This document shows positions 11,578 through 23,099 of a DNA stretch of 64,000 nucleotides, piece by piece; position 1 is the stretch's first letter; each line of letters starts with the position of its first letter. This DNA comes from Riptortus pedestris (Eukaryota; Arthropoda; Insecta; Hemiptera; Alydidae): positions 4,342,501 through 4,406,500 of the forward strand of contig CM032230.1 of the NCBI GenBank assembly GCA_019009955.1, written 5' to 3'. Both the position numbers and the translations under genes were made by a program. Below the pieces are notes generated by a model that saw nothing but the letters and a program-made list of their open reading frames with translations, made no database searches and was not told the origin of the DNA.

Positions 11578-11757
11578 TGCGAGTGAGTGAGACAGAGAGA
11601 GAGTGAGACAGAGAGTGCGAGTGAGTGAGAGAGAGAGAGAGAGATAGTGAGACAGAGAGTGAGAGTGAGCGAGAGAGAGACAGAGAGAGAGAGAGAGAGA
11701 CAGAGAGAAAGACAGACAGAGAGAGACGCAGAGAGAGAGAGAGAGAGAGAGAGAGTC
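11418..11757 (+). repeat. Impure GA microsatellite
   Basis: This is a second GA tract of about 340 bp with GACA and GTGAGA variants. It abuts the truncated 5' side of the retrotransposon fragment, so the fragment sits between two long GA tracts of similar make-up. The 196-codon minus frame across this boundary is a fusion of the CT repeat with the RT frame, not a single gene. Confidence 0.95.
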
Positions 11758-11814
11758 ATATTGAAAAGGGTTGGGTGTTGGTGTTGAGTGCGATAGGTGT
11801 CAGGTTTTGATCCT

Positions 11815-12122
11815 GTGTTGTAGGCCGCCTGATAAGGCCCGGCCTCCGATTGCAGGCCTTCATGGTCAAAGGAAGAATTTCCCGAATTGATTTCACCACG
11901 ATTATTGGACTAATTCTCTCAGCTATCCAATCGGTTTATGAAAGATCCAGTTCTCTCAATTACTAATAAACTTTATTAGAAATCTAATTTAACGAAACAT
12001 TCCCACATTGATGGAGTAATCATCCATTTTATTAGTGGATTTCCCTTAAGGAAAATCAGCTATTGAGGTCGTACTCATGAAGCGATTTTCGAAAAATGTC
12101 TTCTAATGTCCATCGATCCTAC

Positions 12123-12163
<41 letters not shown>

Positions 12164-12910
12164 CATATACATATACATTTCTATCGATCTATCAATATAT
12201 TTGTCTGTTTCCGTTCTAGCGGTCGCCAATTTTGTTTGATCGTTACCTAACTCGACTTATTTAGTCGTTATATGTCAAGTTGGTTAATGACTGAAATCGG
12301 ACCAGTGGGAGGGGGGAAAATTGTATGTACTGAAATTATTGTTATATACATTTATTCTCTATGTTGAATATCAACCGAGATATTTGCATTTTTCAGTTTT
12401 CAGCCTTTATCAGACCCCCACTTCTTCTAATGTTACATAATCAATACTATATTATATAATAAACCACATTATTAGAAGCTTAAATATCAAATATTCTATT
12501 CAAGAGACCTTTATTATACGAGATACATGCAAATATGTCCTGGTGACCCCCCGCCCCGTCTTAAGGTCTTGGATTACTAAAATTTGATTGATTGAGATAA
12601 CAATTATTCTGACTCATTATTAATTACAGTACTAGATATAGTAAATAGTTCTCAATAAAATTAATATGTCATGTTCCGATATATTTCAGTAATTGTTTTT
12701 GCTTTGCGGTGTGATGCTGTCAGATTTGTTTGTTTACATTTCAAACGTTTTCTATCGGCAGCTTATTGAAATTGGCTGAAAAATTTCTTATTTCCGTTTG
12801 TGTTTATTCACTTATTGTTCCCGGTGGTGTTGTGTTACCAGTATTTATTAAACTTCACGAGAGAATTCAGCATAGTTTGCGCAGCCCCTGCGTGACGGAC
12901 TTTTTTAAAT

Positions 12911-12963
<53 letters not shown>

Positions 12964-13400
12964 ACTTCAATTGAAAGCCTTCAAACCTAGTATGTTTACT
13001 GAAAGATAATTTAATTTTGTTTTATTGCATAATAGGTACAACCATATATATCCATTTTCCTTAAGAGAAATCCTCAAAAAGTAATAATCTTTTCTCGAAA
13101 GACAAAGCACTCGATGAAAGTTTTCCCAACTTTTTTCCGCCGAAAGGATGCTCGTTGAAAGTACGAATACCCAAAGATATTGGCAGGATTCTAGGTAGGA
13201 ATGTGCCGTTCAGTTGTAGAATAGCCTTCCATTATCTGACAAAAAGAACAGTTTATTTCGAAGGGTAAGAAGTAAACTTTGCTGAATTCAACCATTTATC
13301 CCTAATATTATAACAACAGTTATCCCCCTGGAACTTAAATACTAATTTCCTCAAACTTGAAGTGCTTTTTTTTATATTATAAGATATAAAATTTTTTTTC
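11815..13400 (+). repeat. Composite repeat block B, left part
   Basis: This is the counterpart of 120-2445 in the opposite orientation. It starts with a GCCGCCTGATAAGGCCCGGC stretch that is palindromic in character (also at 2420-2445), contains a HINE copy (12031-12906) and a TA array (12911-12960), and ends with AAGTGCTTTTTTTTATATTAT. Block B continues without a break into 13400-15400, whereas block A has this part flipped. Confidence 0.8.
12031..12906 (+). mobile_element. HINE-like element, near full length
   Basis: The 5' end is TTAGTGGATTTCCCTTAAGG and the 3' end GCGCAGCCCCTGCGTGACGG followed by a T-run. In order it holds a CTCATGAAGCG box, CATCGATCCTACCC, a TA array (12125-12160), TAGCGGTCGCCAATTTTGTT, a CGGACCAGTGGGAGGGGGG tract, AACCGAGATATTTGC, AAACCACATTATT, TCAGTAATTGTTTTTG and TTTACATTTCAAACG. 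It has no coding capacity. Confidence 0.85.
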
Positions 13401-13514
13401 AAGTATTTCGCTTGATTTATTGGCAGATTTCCCTTAAAGATATATATATATAAATTGTTGTTAAAACTACGTGCATGTAAAATTAAACAGAGGTAATCAC
13501 ATAGTTTAAGAAGT

Positions 13515-14085
13515 ACGAAATAGATTAAAGTAGCCGACCGATGGACTAGCTCGCTCTCGGCAACACCCGCCTGGGATCTAGATGTGTCTAGATAGTTATC
13601 TTTGATGTCCCCGCCAAGCTAAAAAAGGGACCCAGCCCACCCCGAGTTAGTTAGTTTGTTCTCAGGTCTTTTTAAGTGAGTAACAGTACGTTCAGTGCAG
13701 CTTTAGTGAACAGTTGGTTTTATTTGCAGAACAGTAAAGTGTTTTATGTGACAACCGTGTCGCGCGATGATTCTGTAAAGAAGAGTATTGTGCTGTGTTT
13801 AAGTGCAGTGCAGTGCGGTGCCGTATCTTTGCGAAGATCAGTGCAGTGCCGTGTTTTTGTGAACTTCAGTGATCGTGAGTGAGTTATTGGACTGTGTAAT
13901 AAGAAGAGCAGTGAAGCTATCAGTGCATACTGTGAGTAGTAGTTAAGAATAATTAACCAAGTGTGTAGTGCATTTTTAAATAAATTGCGAAGCGATAAAA
14001 ACTGATAAAGCTTGTGTTTGTTTAAATTTGCAATCCAAAAGAACTCGAATAAACAACGTTTACAATTCTTATAATAAATGTAATA
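13515..14085 (+). repeat. TCAGTG-rich, promoter-like repeat (copy 2)
   Basis: It has the same layout as 2640-3270: CGACCG...GCTCGCTCTCGGCAA, a TGTGTCTAGATAGTTATC stretch, several CAGTGCAG/TTCAGTGA motifs, AATAAATTGCGAAGC and the AATCCAAAAGAACTC edge. The dense GTGCAGTGC run at 13800-13850 is a local expansion. Its nature (solo LTR or other) is unresolved. Confidence 0.5.
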
Positions 14086-14589
14086 ATATGTACGCAAGTT
14101 TGCCTGTTATTGCTCTAGCTATTTTTGTTTGATTTTTTACCAAACTCGATATATAAGTGCTTTGTGCAAAACTAAAGGTTAAGTTCGTTAATGGCTGAAA
14201 TCGTAGCAGAGGGCCTTCCCCCCTGGGCTTAGAGGAGGTGATTTCGAAAATCCAAAATATTTCCGTTAGTTTGAAGCAGATCGAAAACTTGTATTGATGC
14301 AATCTTATTGCGCATTTAATTGTTTATAAATGTTGTTTTGTAAATGTATTCGGTGTATTGAATATTAACCGATATATTTGTATTTTATAGTTTACCGCCT
14401 TCACTCCTACTCATGTCATATTTTCAATAAGCTGTTATATCACGTACCTCTATATTCTAATCTTATATACCAAATATTGTTTTCAAAATTCCATGAGCAA
14501 TGAGATACATGGGCATTTGTTGTTGATAACGCCCTAAATTAAGATTTTATGTATGCATTAGGTGTGAAATCGTGAGTGTTTCCCTTGAT

Positions 14590-14890
14590 TCATTAACAGA
14601 TTTCATTTAAAGGAAAACAGCAAGTTAGGGCATTGCTGCAGGTTGGATCGAATGAAAGAACTCTCAGCTACAGAACTTGTCCAATTCATTTTATCACAAT
14701 ATTCCCTTTCACGTTTCAAGCACTTCAGGGGGCTCTGGTTCAAGAGGTGAAATATGTTTTGTTGAAATCAATGGAATTTTTCATTCAACGGATTCTTGTT
14801 GCAATTGGCACAACACCTCAGTTTACCTAGAGTGGCTAAATGCCTCTGGTCAGCCTTTGTAAACTCATTATGATAGAAATGAACTGAACC
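14590..14890 (+). other. Conserved 66-codon open frame on a Helitron-like repeat (copy 2)
   Basis: This is the partner of the frame near 3869. It lacks three bases in the middle (at about 14729) yet keeps the frame and the same stop (14828-14830). A second overlapping frame (14677-14862) is also open in this copy but carries a stop in the other, so the first frame is the better candidate. No domain was recognised. Confidence 0.35.
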
Positions 14891-14899
14891 TAATGTGTT

Positions 14900-15120
14900 C
14901 ATCTCAGAGAATATTAACATAGCCTAAAGTCTAAGTTGGGTTAGTAGTAATATACATACCAAGTTTCATAAAATTCGGTTCAGACGTTTATGCGTGAAAA
15001 GGTAACAAACAAACAAACAGACACCAAAGAAACAAAATGCTGTTATGGTGTCTATGACATGTGAAACAAAAAGTTATCGTGAAATTTCGCGAAAAAAATC
15101 AATGTGTGTAACGTTTTGAG
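14900..15120 (-). mobile_element. Helitron-like 5' region
   Basis: This is the minus-strand copy of the conserved Helitron 5' block, with the same landmarks as 4146-4375 and nearly the same sequence. No matching 3' CTAG terminus was found nearby. Confidence 0.6.
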
Positions 15121-15399
15121 AAATCGAATTCTTTATTGTTTTACATGCTTTGACGTGAAAGCAGATGACAAAATTACTTCTTATCATCTTCCTCTCTTTC
15201 TGAGAGTATTTTTTCATTTATCTCTCTTTTCCTCTCAATTTAAATCTATAAATATTTAAAAAGGGAATCTTTTAAAGAAATTGAAAGAAAGTAGAAGGTC
15301 TCTATTTATTTATTTCAAAGCTGGCTGAGGTATTAATTTCTTCCCGAACTTTATAACTAAAAAGGTTCTTAGAAGCGTCGCTTCTTCCGTAGGGGATGA

Positions 15400-15930
15400 A
15401 TAAATAAGCAGATTTCCCACGTTTTAGTACAACGCATTTGTGATCTCCTCTCCCTTCTTATTCCCTATTTATATGTATATAAATATATATTTATATGTAT
15501 GTATGTATTAAGGTAGGAGCTACTAAAGGCTGAAAACATGAAAACACCAATAACTCACCTAATATATGAATGACAAAAAAAAATTCATAGATCAACACTT
15601 GTAGACATTAATAGTTTCACAAGACTGGTTCTATAACATTTCATGATCCCAATCATAATAACAGAAATATTTTGAATTTTTTAATCCCTCTCCCTCTTAT
15701 CCCAAAATATATAATCACACATTGTTTTATTTAAATGCTTAATGTTATTTCGTTCTATTATATACTATGTTTTAGTAATTTTGGAAACAGTTTTTCTTTA
15801 TTTTAAAATTTTAGTGTAGAGAATCAAAATTAAATGATACTGAACGACATCCCCTAGTTGCGGAGCTCATAAAATAAAATAAATAAATAAATATCGAGTT
15901 TGGTAAAAATCAAACAAAAATAGCTATATC
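15400..15930 (-). mobile_element. HINE-like pieces, second subfamily
   Basis: A degenerate terminus (AATAAGCAGATTTCCCACG) at about 15407 is followed by TAGGAGCTACTAAAGGCTGA, AATAACTCACCTAATAT and TTAATAGTTTCACAAG, and near 15895 by ATCGAGTTTGGTAAAAATCA. These recur in other subfamily-2 pieces. The order is right but the sequence is eroded. Confidence 0.45.
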
Positions 15931-15989
15931 AAGAACAGGAAAATATACGCACGCGCACACAACACACACACACACACACATTAAATAAA

Positions 15990-16090
15990 TATATATTTAG
16001 GAAAATCTGCTAATAAATCAAGCGAAATGCTTGAAAAACATTTGGATAGCTTATAATATTAAAAAACCACTTTAAAATTTGAGGAAATTA
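15990..16090 (-). repeat. Edge of the composite repeat, inverted
   Basis: The segment carries TAATAAATCAAGCGAAATGC, TGAAAAACATTTGGATAGC and TTATAATATTAAAAAACCAC, matching the edges at 120-200 (same orientation) and 2446-2540 and 13362-13450 (opposite orientation). It is the fourth copy of this edge in the window. Confidence 0.65.
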
Positions 16091-17160
16091 GTATCTATGA
16101 AAATAAGAAATATGCTGACAGGAAGCCGGAAACGACATGAGCACATCCCATTCGGCATAATGAAGTGAGTGGTGTACAACAAGTTCAAAATATATGCATT
16201 AATTGTATAATGAATTTGACCTGATTTTTTAACGAATGTATTATACATGTAAGTATAAATGTAATTCCAATAATTTGTAAAAAATTTAATTTGCATAATA
16301 TTCGAAAAGTGTTGATAGAAAAATAAATTGCTAAACTTATTATCTTGTGATAACATTTAATGCAAATAACACATTCATTTCATATGCATTCATAAACACA
16401 CAAATACAAAAGCCACCCTGAAAGAGGACATTACGACAATCATCAACAAAAGTACCATTTTCAGCCATTCATTTCCTATTAATTAATCATATACCAACTG
16501 TGCTCACCATCAGTTTTTTTATTTTGTTTTTTAATATTCTGATCAGAATTACTTGAAGTATTATTATTTGCAATAGTAACTTGAAGTGATATGTTCATTT
16601 ATAAAATATTTACATATAACTCTTAATGTTGTTATTTGACTTGGCATAAAGGCAAATCACCTTTGATGTGATGTGCATAAATAAATAAATGAAAATAAAA
16701 AGAATTTCATTGAAAATGGCTGGGTTTAAATAAAAATGGCATTTTTATGTCAATAAGTACCCTATAAATTGAAGAAAGGCAGCAAAACAGTAAGTAGAGC
16801 TTTTATAAAAAATATAGGCCAAGAGGGATTTATTACCTCAACAAAGAGTGTATTACTTCAAAAGTCACTCCTTTCTAAAAAGCCAATTGATGTAACCGCC
16901 TACAGGAGAAAATAAATTCCTTTTATTGCAAAACGGGCAAGGGGAGAGGGATTATCTTGTAGAGTAATATAGCAGTTGGCCGCTAGGTGCCGCCTCTAGA
17001 CCTGGCCAATGCTTCCCATCAATCTTCAACGCACTGCTAACATTGTCCCCGTTGAGCCTCGGCCATCTTCATCCATATCCCATCTCCTGGAATCGAGTCA
17101 TCATCGCCTCACTCCACTTCCTCATCCCAGCCGCCAAACAACTCTTCTTATAACAAAAGC
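16090..17160. other. AT-rich sequence, no feature recognised
   Basis: No open frame with a recognisable domain was found. A somewhat more GC-rich patch at 16930-17160 differs in composition from its surroundings, but I could not assign it. Confidence 0.45.
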
Positions 17161-17164
17161 CCAC

Positions 17165-17810
17165 CACTCATGAGCTGCGTAAAATAAGCAGACTTTCCAA
17201 CTGAATTTTAATAATAGATAAACGAGAATACTGCTAACACAACACCACCGCGAATATTAAGTAAATAAATACAAACGATAATAAGGAACCTCCAGACGGA
17301 AAGCAAACAGGTGTGCCAACTTATATTAGGTGAATAAATGCAAACGGTAATAAGAGATCTTTCCCCTGCCGTCTCAAATGTAAACAATCAGTTCTGCCAA
17401 CGACTTTCAGTTATTGTTTTTCTTTCCAGTGTCGGAAAACAATAACTGAAACAAATCAGAATATAACATTATAATTTTATTGAAAACTGTGTACTATATC
17501 TAGACTGTATAATTAATAATGAATCAGAATACATTTTATCTTAATCAATCAAATTTTAGTAGTCCAAGAACGTAAGAAGGGGGGGGGGGTCACTAGAACA
17601 TATTTGCATTTATCTCGTATAATAATGGTCTCTGGATAACAATATTTGGTATTTAAGCTTCGAATAATGTGGTGTATTATATAACAGAGTATTTTTTATG
17701 TAACACGAGTGGAAGTGGGGGTTTACTAAAGGAAGAAAACTGAAAAATGCAAATATCTCGGTTAATATTCAATTTATGGAACATTTATTTTCGAAATTTG
17801 CTTCTAGAGT
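17165..17810 (-). mobile_element. HINE-like element, truncated
   Basis: The hairpin end is eroded (GAGCTGCGTAAAATAAGCAG) at about 17171. Family landmarks follow in minus orientation: AACACAACACCACCGCGAAT, TTTCAGTTATTG, a TATATCTAGACTGTA stretch, poly(G) at 17580-17588, ATAATGTGGTGTATTATATA, GTGGGGGTTTACTAAAGG and AAATGCAAATATCTCGGTTA. It breaks off before the TA array. Confidence 0.75.
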
Positions 17811-18750
17811 ACTAGTCTCATTAGCTGAATGTTGAATAAAGTTTATGTTGAATAAATCGCGTTCCCTTATATCTATTTACTATTTCAACTCGAGTGTACT
17901 TCACTAGAAGGCAAAGAGTATAATTTTATTAAAAAACTTTATACTTTCATTCCAATTTATTAAGAATAATTCTACATGTTTCTCATTGTCTATAATGCTT
18001 CTTTGGAAACAGTCTTAAGTTACAAAGCCATGTCAGCATTCGGTCGAAGGACATCTAGTTTGTCTAGAATAATAAGAAACCACATGCACATTGTTGCGAT
18101 CTAGCTACGGCAATAGGCAATGGAAGCTGTAAGAGATGATAATTCCCACAACCAAATCACTAACAAGAATTTAGGAAAGGTTTATAATATAATAGTATCA
18201 ATTTATTTATAATTAAATATTAACACAATAATAAATAATAATAACCAAAATGAAGATACGCCTTTTTAATAATATAAAGGGATCGCCCTTACATAGGCTG
18301 AGCCGATGTCGCACTTTGCCCCCGCCGATCAAAATATGCGCAAAAAGTGTATTTAACGGGAAATTATTATCGAGATTCATCCGGAATATTAATTAGTGTA
18401 TCGACGTTAAGAGCTGGGAATGTTATTATAAAAATCCATCGGCGTTATCTACTAAAATACAAGATCACATGGTGACAATTACAAATTGGACTTATTTAAA
18501 GGTAAAACTATACATTTAAGCATTCATAAATAATAATCTTATTGTGCTCTGTGCTGGCATTATTCAGAATATAAAATGAATGGTCATTTGTGATGGGTTT
18601 ATGCAATACAATCTCAGATTCATCACAACCTCATGCTACACCGAATCAGCTGATACAACCGATATTTAGGGTATGTAGAGGCCATTACGCCAATTTGGCG
18701 AGACTGCTGCTGCTTCTTCTTCCAAGGTAGATTATCAGCCCGACTGCAGA
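17811..18750. other. Unassigned stretch before the 105-bp minisatellite
   Basis: Mostly AT-rich. A locally GC-richer piece at 18280-18350 (around CTTTGCCCCCGCCGATC) stands out. The last 20 bases (TATCAGCCCGACTGCAGAAC at 18731-18750) already resemble the end of a minisatellite unit, so the array may have begun from sequence present here. Confidence 0.4.
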
Positions 18751-21040
18751 ACACATGAGGGCTAAGATGAGCTACCCGCTTTGCTCACGACTACCCGCGC
18801 TATTACCCTACTCTCCCCTACACTGTAGTTGCTCCGTTATCAGCCCGACTGCAGTACACACATCGGCTAAGAGGAGCTACCCGCTTTGCTCCCTACTACC
18901 CGCGCTATTACCCTACTCTCCCCTAAACTGTAGTTGCTCCGTTATCAGCCCGACTGCAGTACACACAACGGCTAAGAGGAGCTACCCGCTTTGCTCCCGA
19001 CTACCCGCGCTATTACCCTACTCTCCCCTACACTGTAGTTGCTCCGTTATCAGCCCGACTCCAGTACACACAACGGCTAAGAGGAGCTACCCGCTTTGCT
19101 CCCGACTACCCGCGCTATTACCCTACTCTCCCCTACACTGTAGTTGCTCCGTTATCAGTCCGACTGCAGTACACACAATGGATAGGAGGAGGTACCCGCT
19201 TTGCTCCCGACTACCCGCGCTATTACCCTACTCTCCCCTACACTGTAGTTGCTCCGTTATCAGTCCGACTCCAGTACACACAACGGCTAAGAGGAGGTAC
19301 CCGCTTTGCTCCCGACTACCCGCGCTATTACCCTACTCTCCCCTACACTGTAGTTGCTCCGTTATCAGCCCGACTGCAGTACACACATCGGCTAAGAGGA
19401 GCTACCCGCTTTGCTCCCGACTACCCGCGCTATTACCCTACTCTCCCCTACACTGTAGTTGCTCCGTTATCAGCCCGACTGCAGTACACACATCGGCTAA
19501 GAGGAGCTACCCGCTTTGCTCCCGACTACCCGCGCTATTACCCTACTCTCCCCTACACTGTAGTTGCTCCGTTATCAGCCCGACTGCAGTACACACATCG
19601 GCTAAGAGGAGCTACCCGCTTTGCTCCCGACTACCCGCTATTACCCTACTCTCCCCTTCACTGTAGTTGCTCCGTTATCAGCCCGACTCCAGTACACACA
19701 ACGGATATGAGGAGCTACCCGCTTTGCTCCCGACTACCCGCGCTATTACCCTACTCTCCCCTACACTGTAGTTGCTCCGTTATCAGCCCGACTGCAGTAC
19801 ACACAACGGCTAAGAGGAGCTACCCGCTTTGCTCCCGACTACCCGCGCTATTACCCTACTCTCCCCTACACTGTAGTTGCTCCGTTATCAGCCCGACTGC
19901 AGTACACACATCGGCTAAGAGGAGCTACCCGCTTTGCTCCCGACTACCCGCGCTATTACCCTACTCTCCCCTACGCTGTAGTTGCTCCGTTATCAGCCCG
20001 ACTGCAGTACACACAGGCTAAGAGGAGCTACCCGCATTGCTCCCTACTACCCGCGCTATTCCGCTACTCTCCCCTACACTGTAGTTGCTCCGTTATCAGC
20101 CCGACTGCAGTACACACATCGGCTAAGAGGAGCTACCCGCTTTGCTCCCGACTACCCGCGCTATTACCCTACTCTCCCCTACACTGTAGTTGCTCCGTTA
20201 TCAGCCCGACTGCAGTACACACATCGGCTAAGAGGAGGTACCCGCTTTGCTCCCGACTACCCCCGCTATTACCCTACTCTCCCCTACACTGTAGTTGCTC
20301 CGTTATCAGCCCGACTGCAGTACACACATCGGCTAAGAGGAGGTGCCCGCCTTTCTCCCGACTACCCACGCTATTACCCTACTCTCCCCTACACTGTAGT
20401 TGCTCCGTTATCAGCCCGACTGCAGTACACACATCGGCTAAGAGGAGCTACCCGCTTTGCTCCCGACTACCCGCGCTATTACCCTACTCTCCCCTACACT
20501 GTAGTTGCTCCGTTATCAGCCCGACTGCAGTACACACATCGGCTAAGAGGAGCTACCCGCTTTGCTCCCGACTACCCGCGCTATTACCCTACTCTCCCCT
20601 ACACTGTAGTTGCTCCGTTATCAGCCCGACTGCAGTACACACATCGGCTAAGAGGAGCTACCCGCTTTGCTCCCGACTACCCGCGCTATTACCCTACTCT
20701 CCCCTACACTGTAGTTGCTCCGTTATCAGCCCGACTGCAGTACACACATCGGCTAAGAGGAGCTACCCGCTTTGCTCCCGACTACCCGCGCTATTACCCT
20801 ACTCTCCCCTACACTGTAGTTGCTCCGTTATCAGCCCGACTGCAGTACACACATCGGCTAAGAGGAGCTACCCGCTTTGCTCCCGACTACCCGCTATTAC
20901 CCTACTCTCCCCTACACTGTAGTTGCTCCGTTATCAGCCCGACTGCAGTACACACATCGGCTAAGAGGAGCTACCCACTTTGCTCCCGACTAGCCGCGCT
21001 ATTACCCTACTCTCCCTTTCACTGTACTTCACCAGCCATG
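18731..21040. repeat. Minisatellite, 105-bp unit, about 22 copies (array 1)
   Basis: The unit runs from GGCTAAGAGGAGCTACCCGC through CTACTCTCCCCTACACTG to CAGCCCGACTGCAGTACACA; GAGGAGCTAC at 18871 and 18976 gives exactly 105. Units are very similar, with variants such as CATC/CAAC before the unit and occasional 2-4 base deletions (19640, 20895). Because 105 is 35 codons, frames of 104 to 357 codons stay open across the array. I treat these as repeat artefacts: there is no start context or flanking exon, and the indels switch the frame. Confidence 0.95.
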
Positions 21041-21059
21041 AGATTCAAATATTAATAAT

Positions 21060-21184
21060 GAGGTTCTTGAATTTCAAAACAAATTGGGCGAAATAATTTA
21101 TTTATTGTTTAAACATGGGATTAAATCCGACACCTAATACTCGGGAGATAGACGGGACCATCCCTTGGGAACTAATTGATTGGG

Positions 21185-21241
<57 letters not shown>

Positions 21242-21425
21242 GATTGTCTTGGGAGATAGTCCCAGTTGGATCTGGGGAGTGCTTTGTCTCAGCACATCCC
21301 AATCCCAACTGATAAATCTCCCATCGACCAGATGGATATCCAACCACAGATATGTCAGGCCCACCAGCCAAATTCCTCATATATCTTGTCGCTGAGGGCT
21401 TTGGATAATTCAGTGTCAAAATATT
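21060..21425. other. Unassigned stretch with a GA microsatellite
   Basis: It contains a pure GA tract (about 21185-21238) inside moderately GC-rich sequence. The flanks of the tract (GGAGATAGACGGGACC, and GGAGATAGTCCCAGTTGG after it) are similar to each other. Open frames here cross the GA tract and are not genes. Confidence 0.6.
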
Positions 21426-21429
21426 TAAC

Positions 21430-21550
21430 TCAGTCCCTTAAGGGAAATCCTCAGCTATTGAGGTTGCACTCATGACGCAATTTTCTATAAATTTCTACAA
21501 ATTTCCATCGATCCTACCCAAGAGATGGTTTAAATGAGGCCCCTTAAAAG

Positions 21551-21607
<57 letters not shown>

Positions 21608-22342
21608 GTGTGATCGCCATTTTTGTTTGATCGTTACCAAATTCGATATTTTGTTGTTTTATGCAAAAAGAAAGATCAAGTTCATTAATGGCTGAAATCG
21701 GACTAGTGGGAGGGGGAGGGAGAAACCGAGATCTCGGTTACTATAAGTTGGATCGAAAAAGTGTATAGAACCAATCTTATTGCTAATCAAATTTAGTCTT
21801 AATATTGTTATAAACATTTATTTTCTATCTTGATTATTATTCTAGAAATTTACATTTTTTCAGCCTTCAGTAAACCCCCACTTCTACTCGTGTTACATTA
21901 ACAATTATCTGTTATATAATAATCCACGTTATTCAAAGCTTAAATACCAAATACTGTTTTCCAGAAACCTTTATTGTACGAGATAAATGCAAATCCCCGT
22001 CTTAAATTCTTGGACTACTAAAATTTTCTGAACTGCGATAAAATTTATTCTGATTCATTATAAATTACAGTACTACATATAGTACATACTTTTCAATAAA
22101 ATTAATGTTATATTCTGATATCTTTCAGTGATTTTTTTTCATTCCGTTGAGTCGTAGGCAGGACTGTTTGTTTACATTTGAGACGCTGCCAGCCGGCAGG
22201 GGAAATATTTCTGATTACCGTTTGTATTTATTCACTTAATATTCACGGTGGTGATGTGTTAGCAGTATGTAGGTTTATCTATTATTAATCTCCACGAAGG
22301 AAATCTGCTTAGTTTACGCAGCCCCTGCGTGACGGACATTTA
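21430..22342 (+). mobile_element. HINE-like element, near full length
   Basis: The 5' palindrome is present as TCCCTTAAGGGAAATCC, and the 3' end as ACGCAGCCCCTGCGTGACGG at 22318-22337. A TA array of about 50 bp sits at 21551-21603. GACTAGTGGGAGGGGGAGGG, AACCCCCACTTCTACTC-type and TTACAGTACTACATATAG landmarks are in the expected order. Confidence 0.85.
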
Positions 22343-22562
22343 TTTCCTTTGGAAACGATTTATAACGCGGTATTGACACGGCTAGTATATATACACAGTT
22401 TTAATCACCTCATATCTATCATCTGCTAGCTACGATTGGTGGATATGTGATGAAATGTTTTTATTTATTCATTTATTGGAGCTTCACAGCTTCGGCGATA
22501 TTGCTCTAAACTAAAGTATTTGTAACTTAAATTAAAAATTAACAAAACTAAACAAAACAGAA

Positions 22563-23040
22563 ATGGGACACAAAACCCAAAAAGAAAACAAAACAGATAA
22601 GGAACACAAAACCCAAAAAGAAAACAAAACAGATAAGGAACACAAAACCCAAAAAGAAAACAAAACAGATAAGGAACACAAAACCCAAAAAGAAAACAAA
22701 ACAGATAAGGAACACAAAACCCAAAAAGAAAACAAAACAGATAAGGAACACAAAACCCAAAAAGAAAACAAAACAGATAAGGAACACAAAACCCAAAAAG
22801 AAAACAAAACAGATAAGGAACACAAAACCCAAAAAGAAAACAAAACAGATAAGAAACACAAAACCCAAAAAGAAAACAAAACAGATAAGGAACAAAAAAC
22901 ACAAAAAGAAAACAAAACAGATAAGGAACACAAAACACAAAAAGAAAACAAAACAGATAAGAACACAAAACACAAAAGGAACACAAAACATAAAAGGAGT
23001 ACAAAACATAAAAGGAGTACAAAACATAAAAGGATCATAA
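22563..23040. repeat. Minisatellite, 36-bp unit decaying into 18-bp units
   Basis: About eleven copies of a 36-bp unit (CAGATAAGG at 22594 and 22630 gives 36) are followed from about 22955 by shorter ACAAAACATAAAAGGAGT units of 18 bp. The unit is purine-rich on the plus strand, so both strands stay open. The plus frame would repeat HKTQKENKTDKE and the minus frame a Phe/Cys/Leu-rich 12-mer. Neither has a gene context. The array then decays into CAAAA-rich sequence up to about 23280. Confidence 0.95.
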
Positions 23041-23099
23041 AACAGAGAGAAAACACGAAAAACAGAGATGATATCAAATCAAAAATGGGAAAGAAATAG

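Larger units (their letters stand above)
13362..15400 (+). repeat. Composite repeat block B, right part
   Basis: This is the direct counterpart of 2446-4620. It includes the TCAGTG-rich repeat, a HINE fragment (14110-14500), the 66-codon frame and a Helitron-like 5' region. From about 14590 to 15380 the two copies are close enough that long identical runs are visible. Confidence 0.8.

Noticed and set aside
11169..11759. A 196-codon Ser/Leu-rich protein with a YADD motif
   Set aside because: The first half is translated CT microsatellite; only the second half is a reverse transcriptase fragment.
18755..21055. Open frames of 303, 104 and 357 codons as a repeat protein
   Set aside because: They follow from the 105-bp period; indels shift the frame between units, and there is no start context, flanking exon or recognisable fold.
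18755..23040. CRISPR array
   Set aside because: Units are contiguous tandem copies without alternating unique spacers, and the DNA is clearly eukaryotic.
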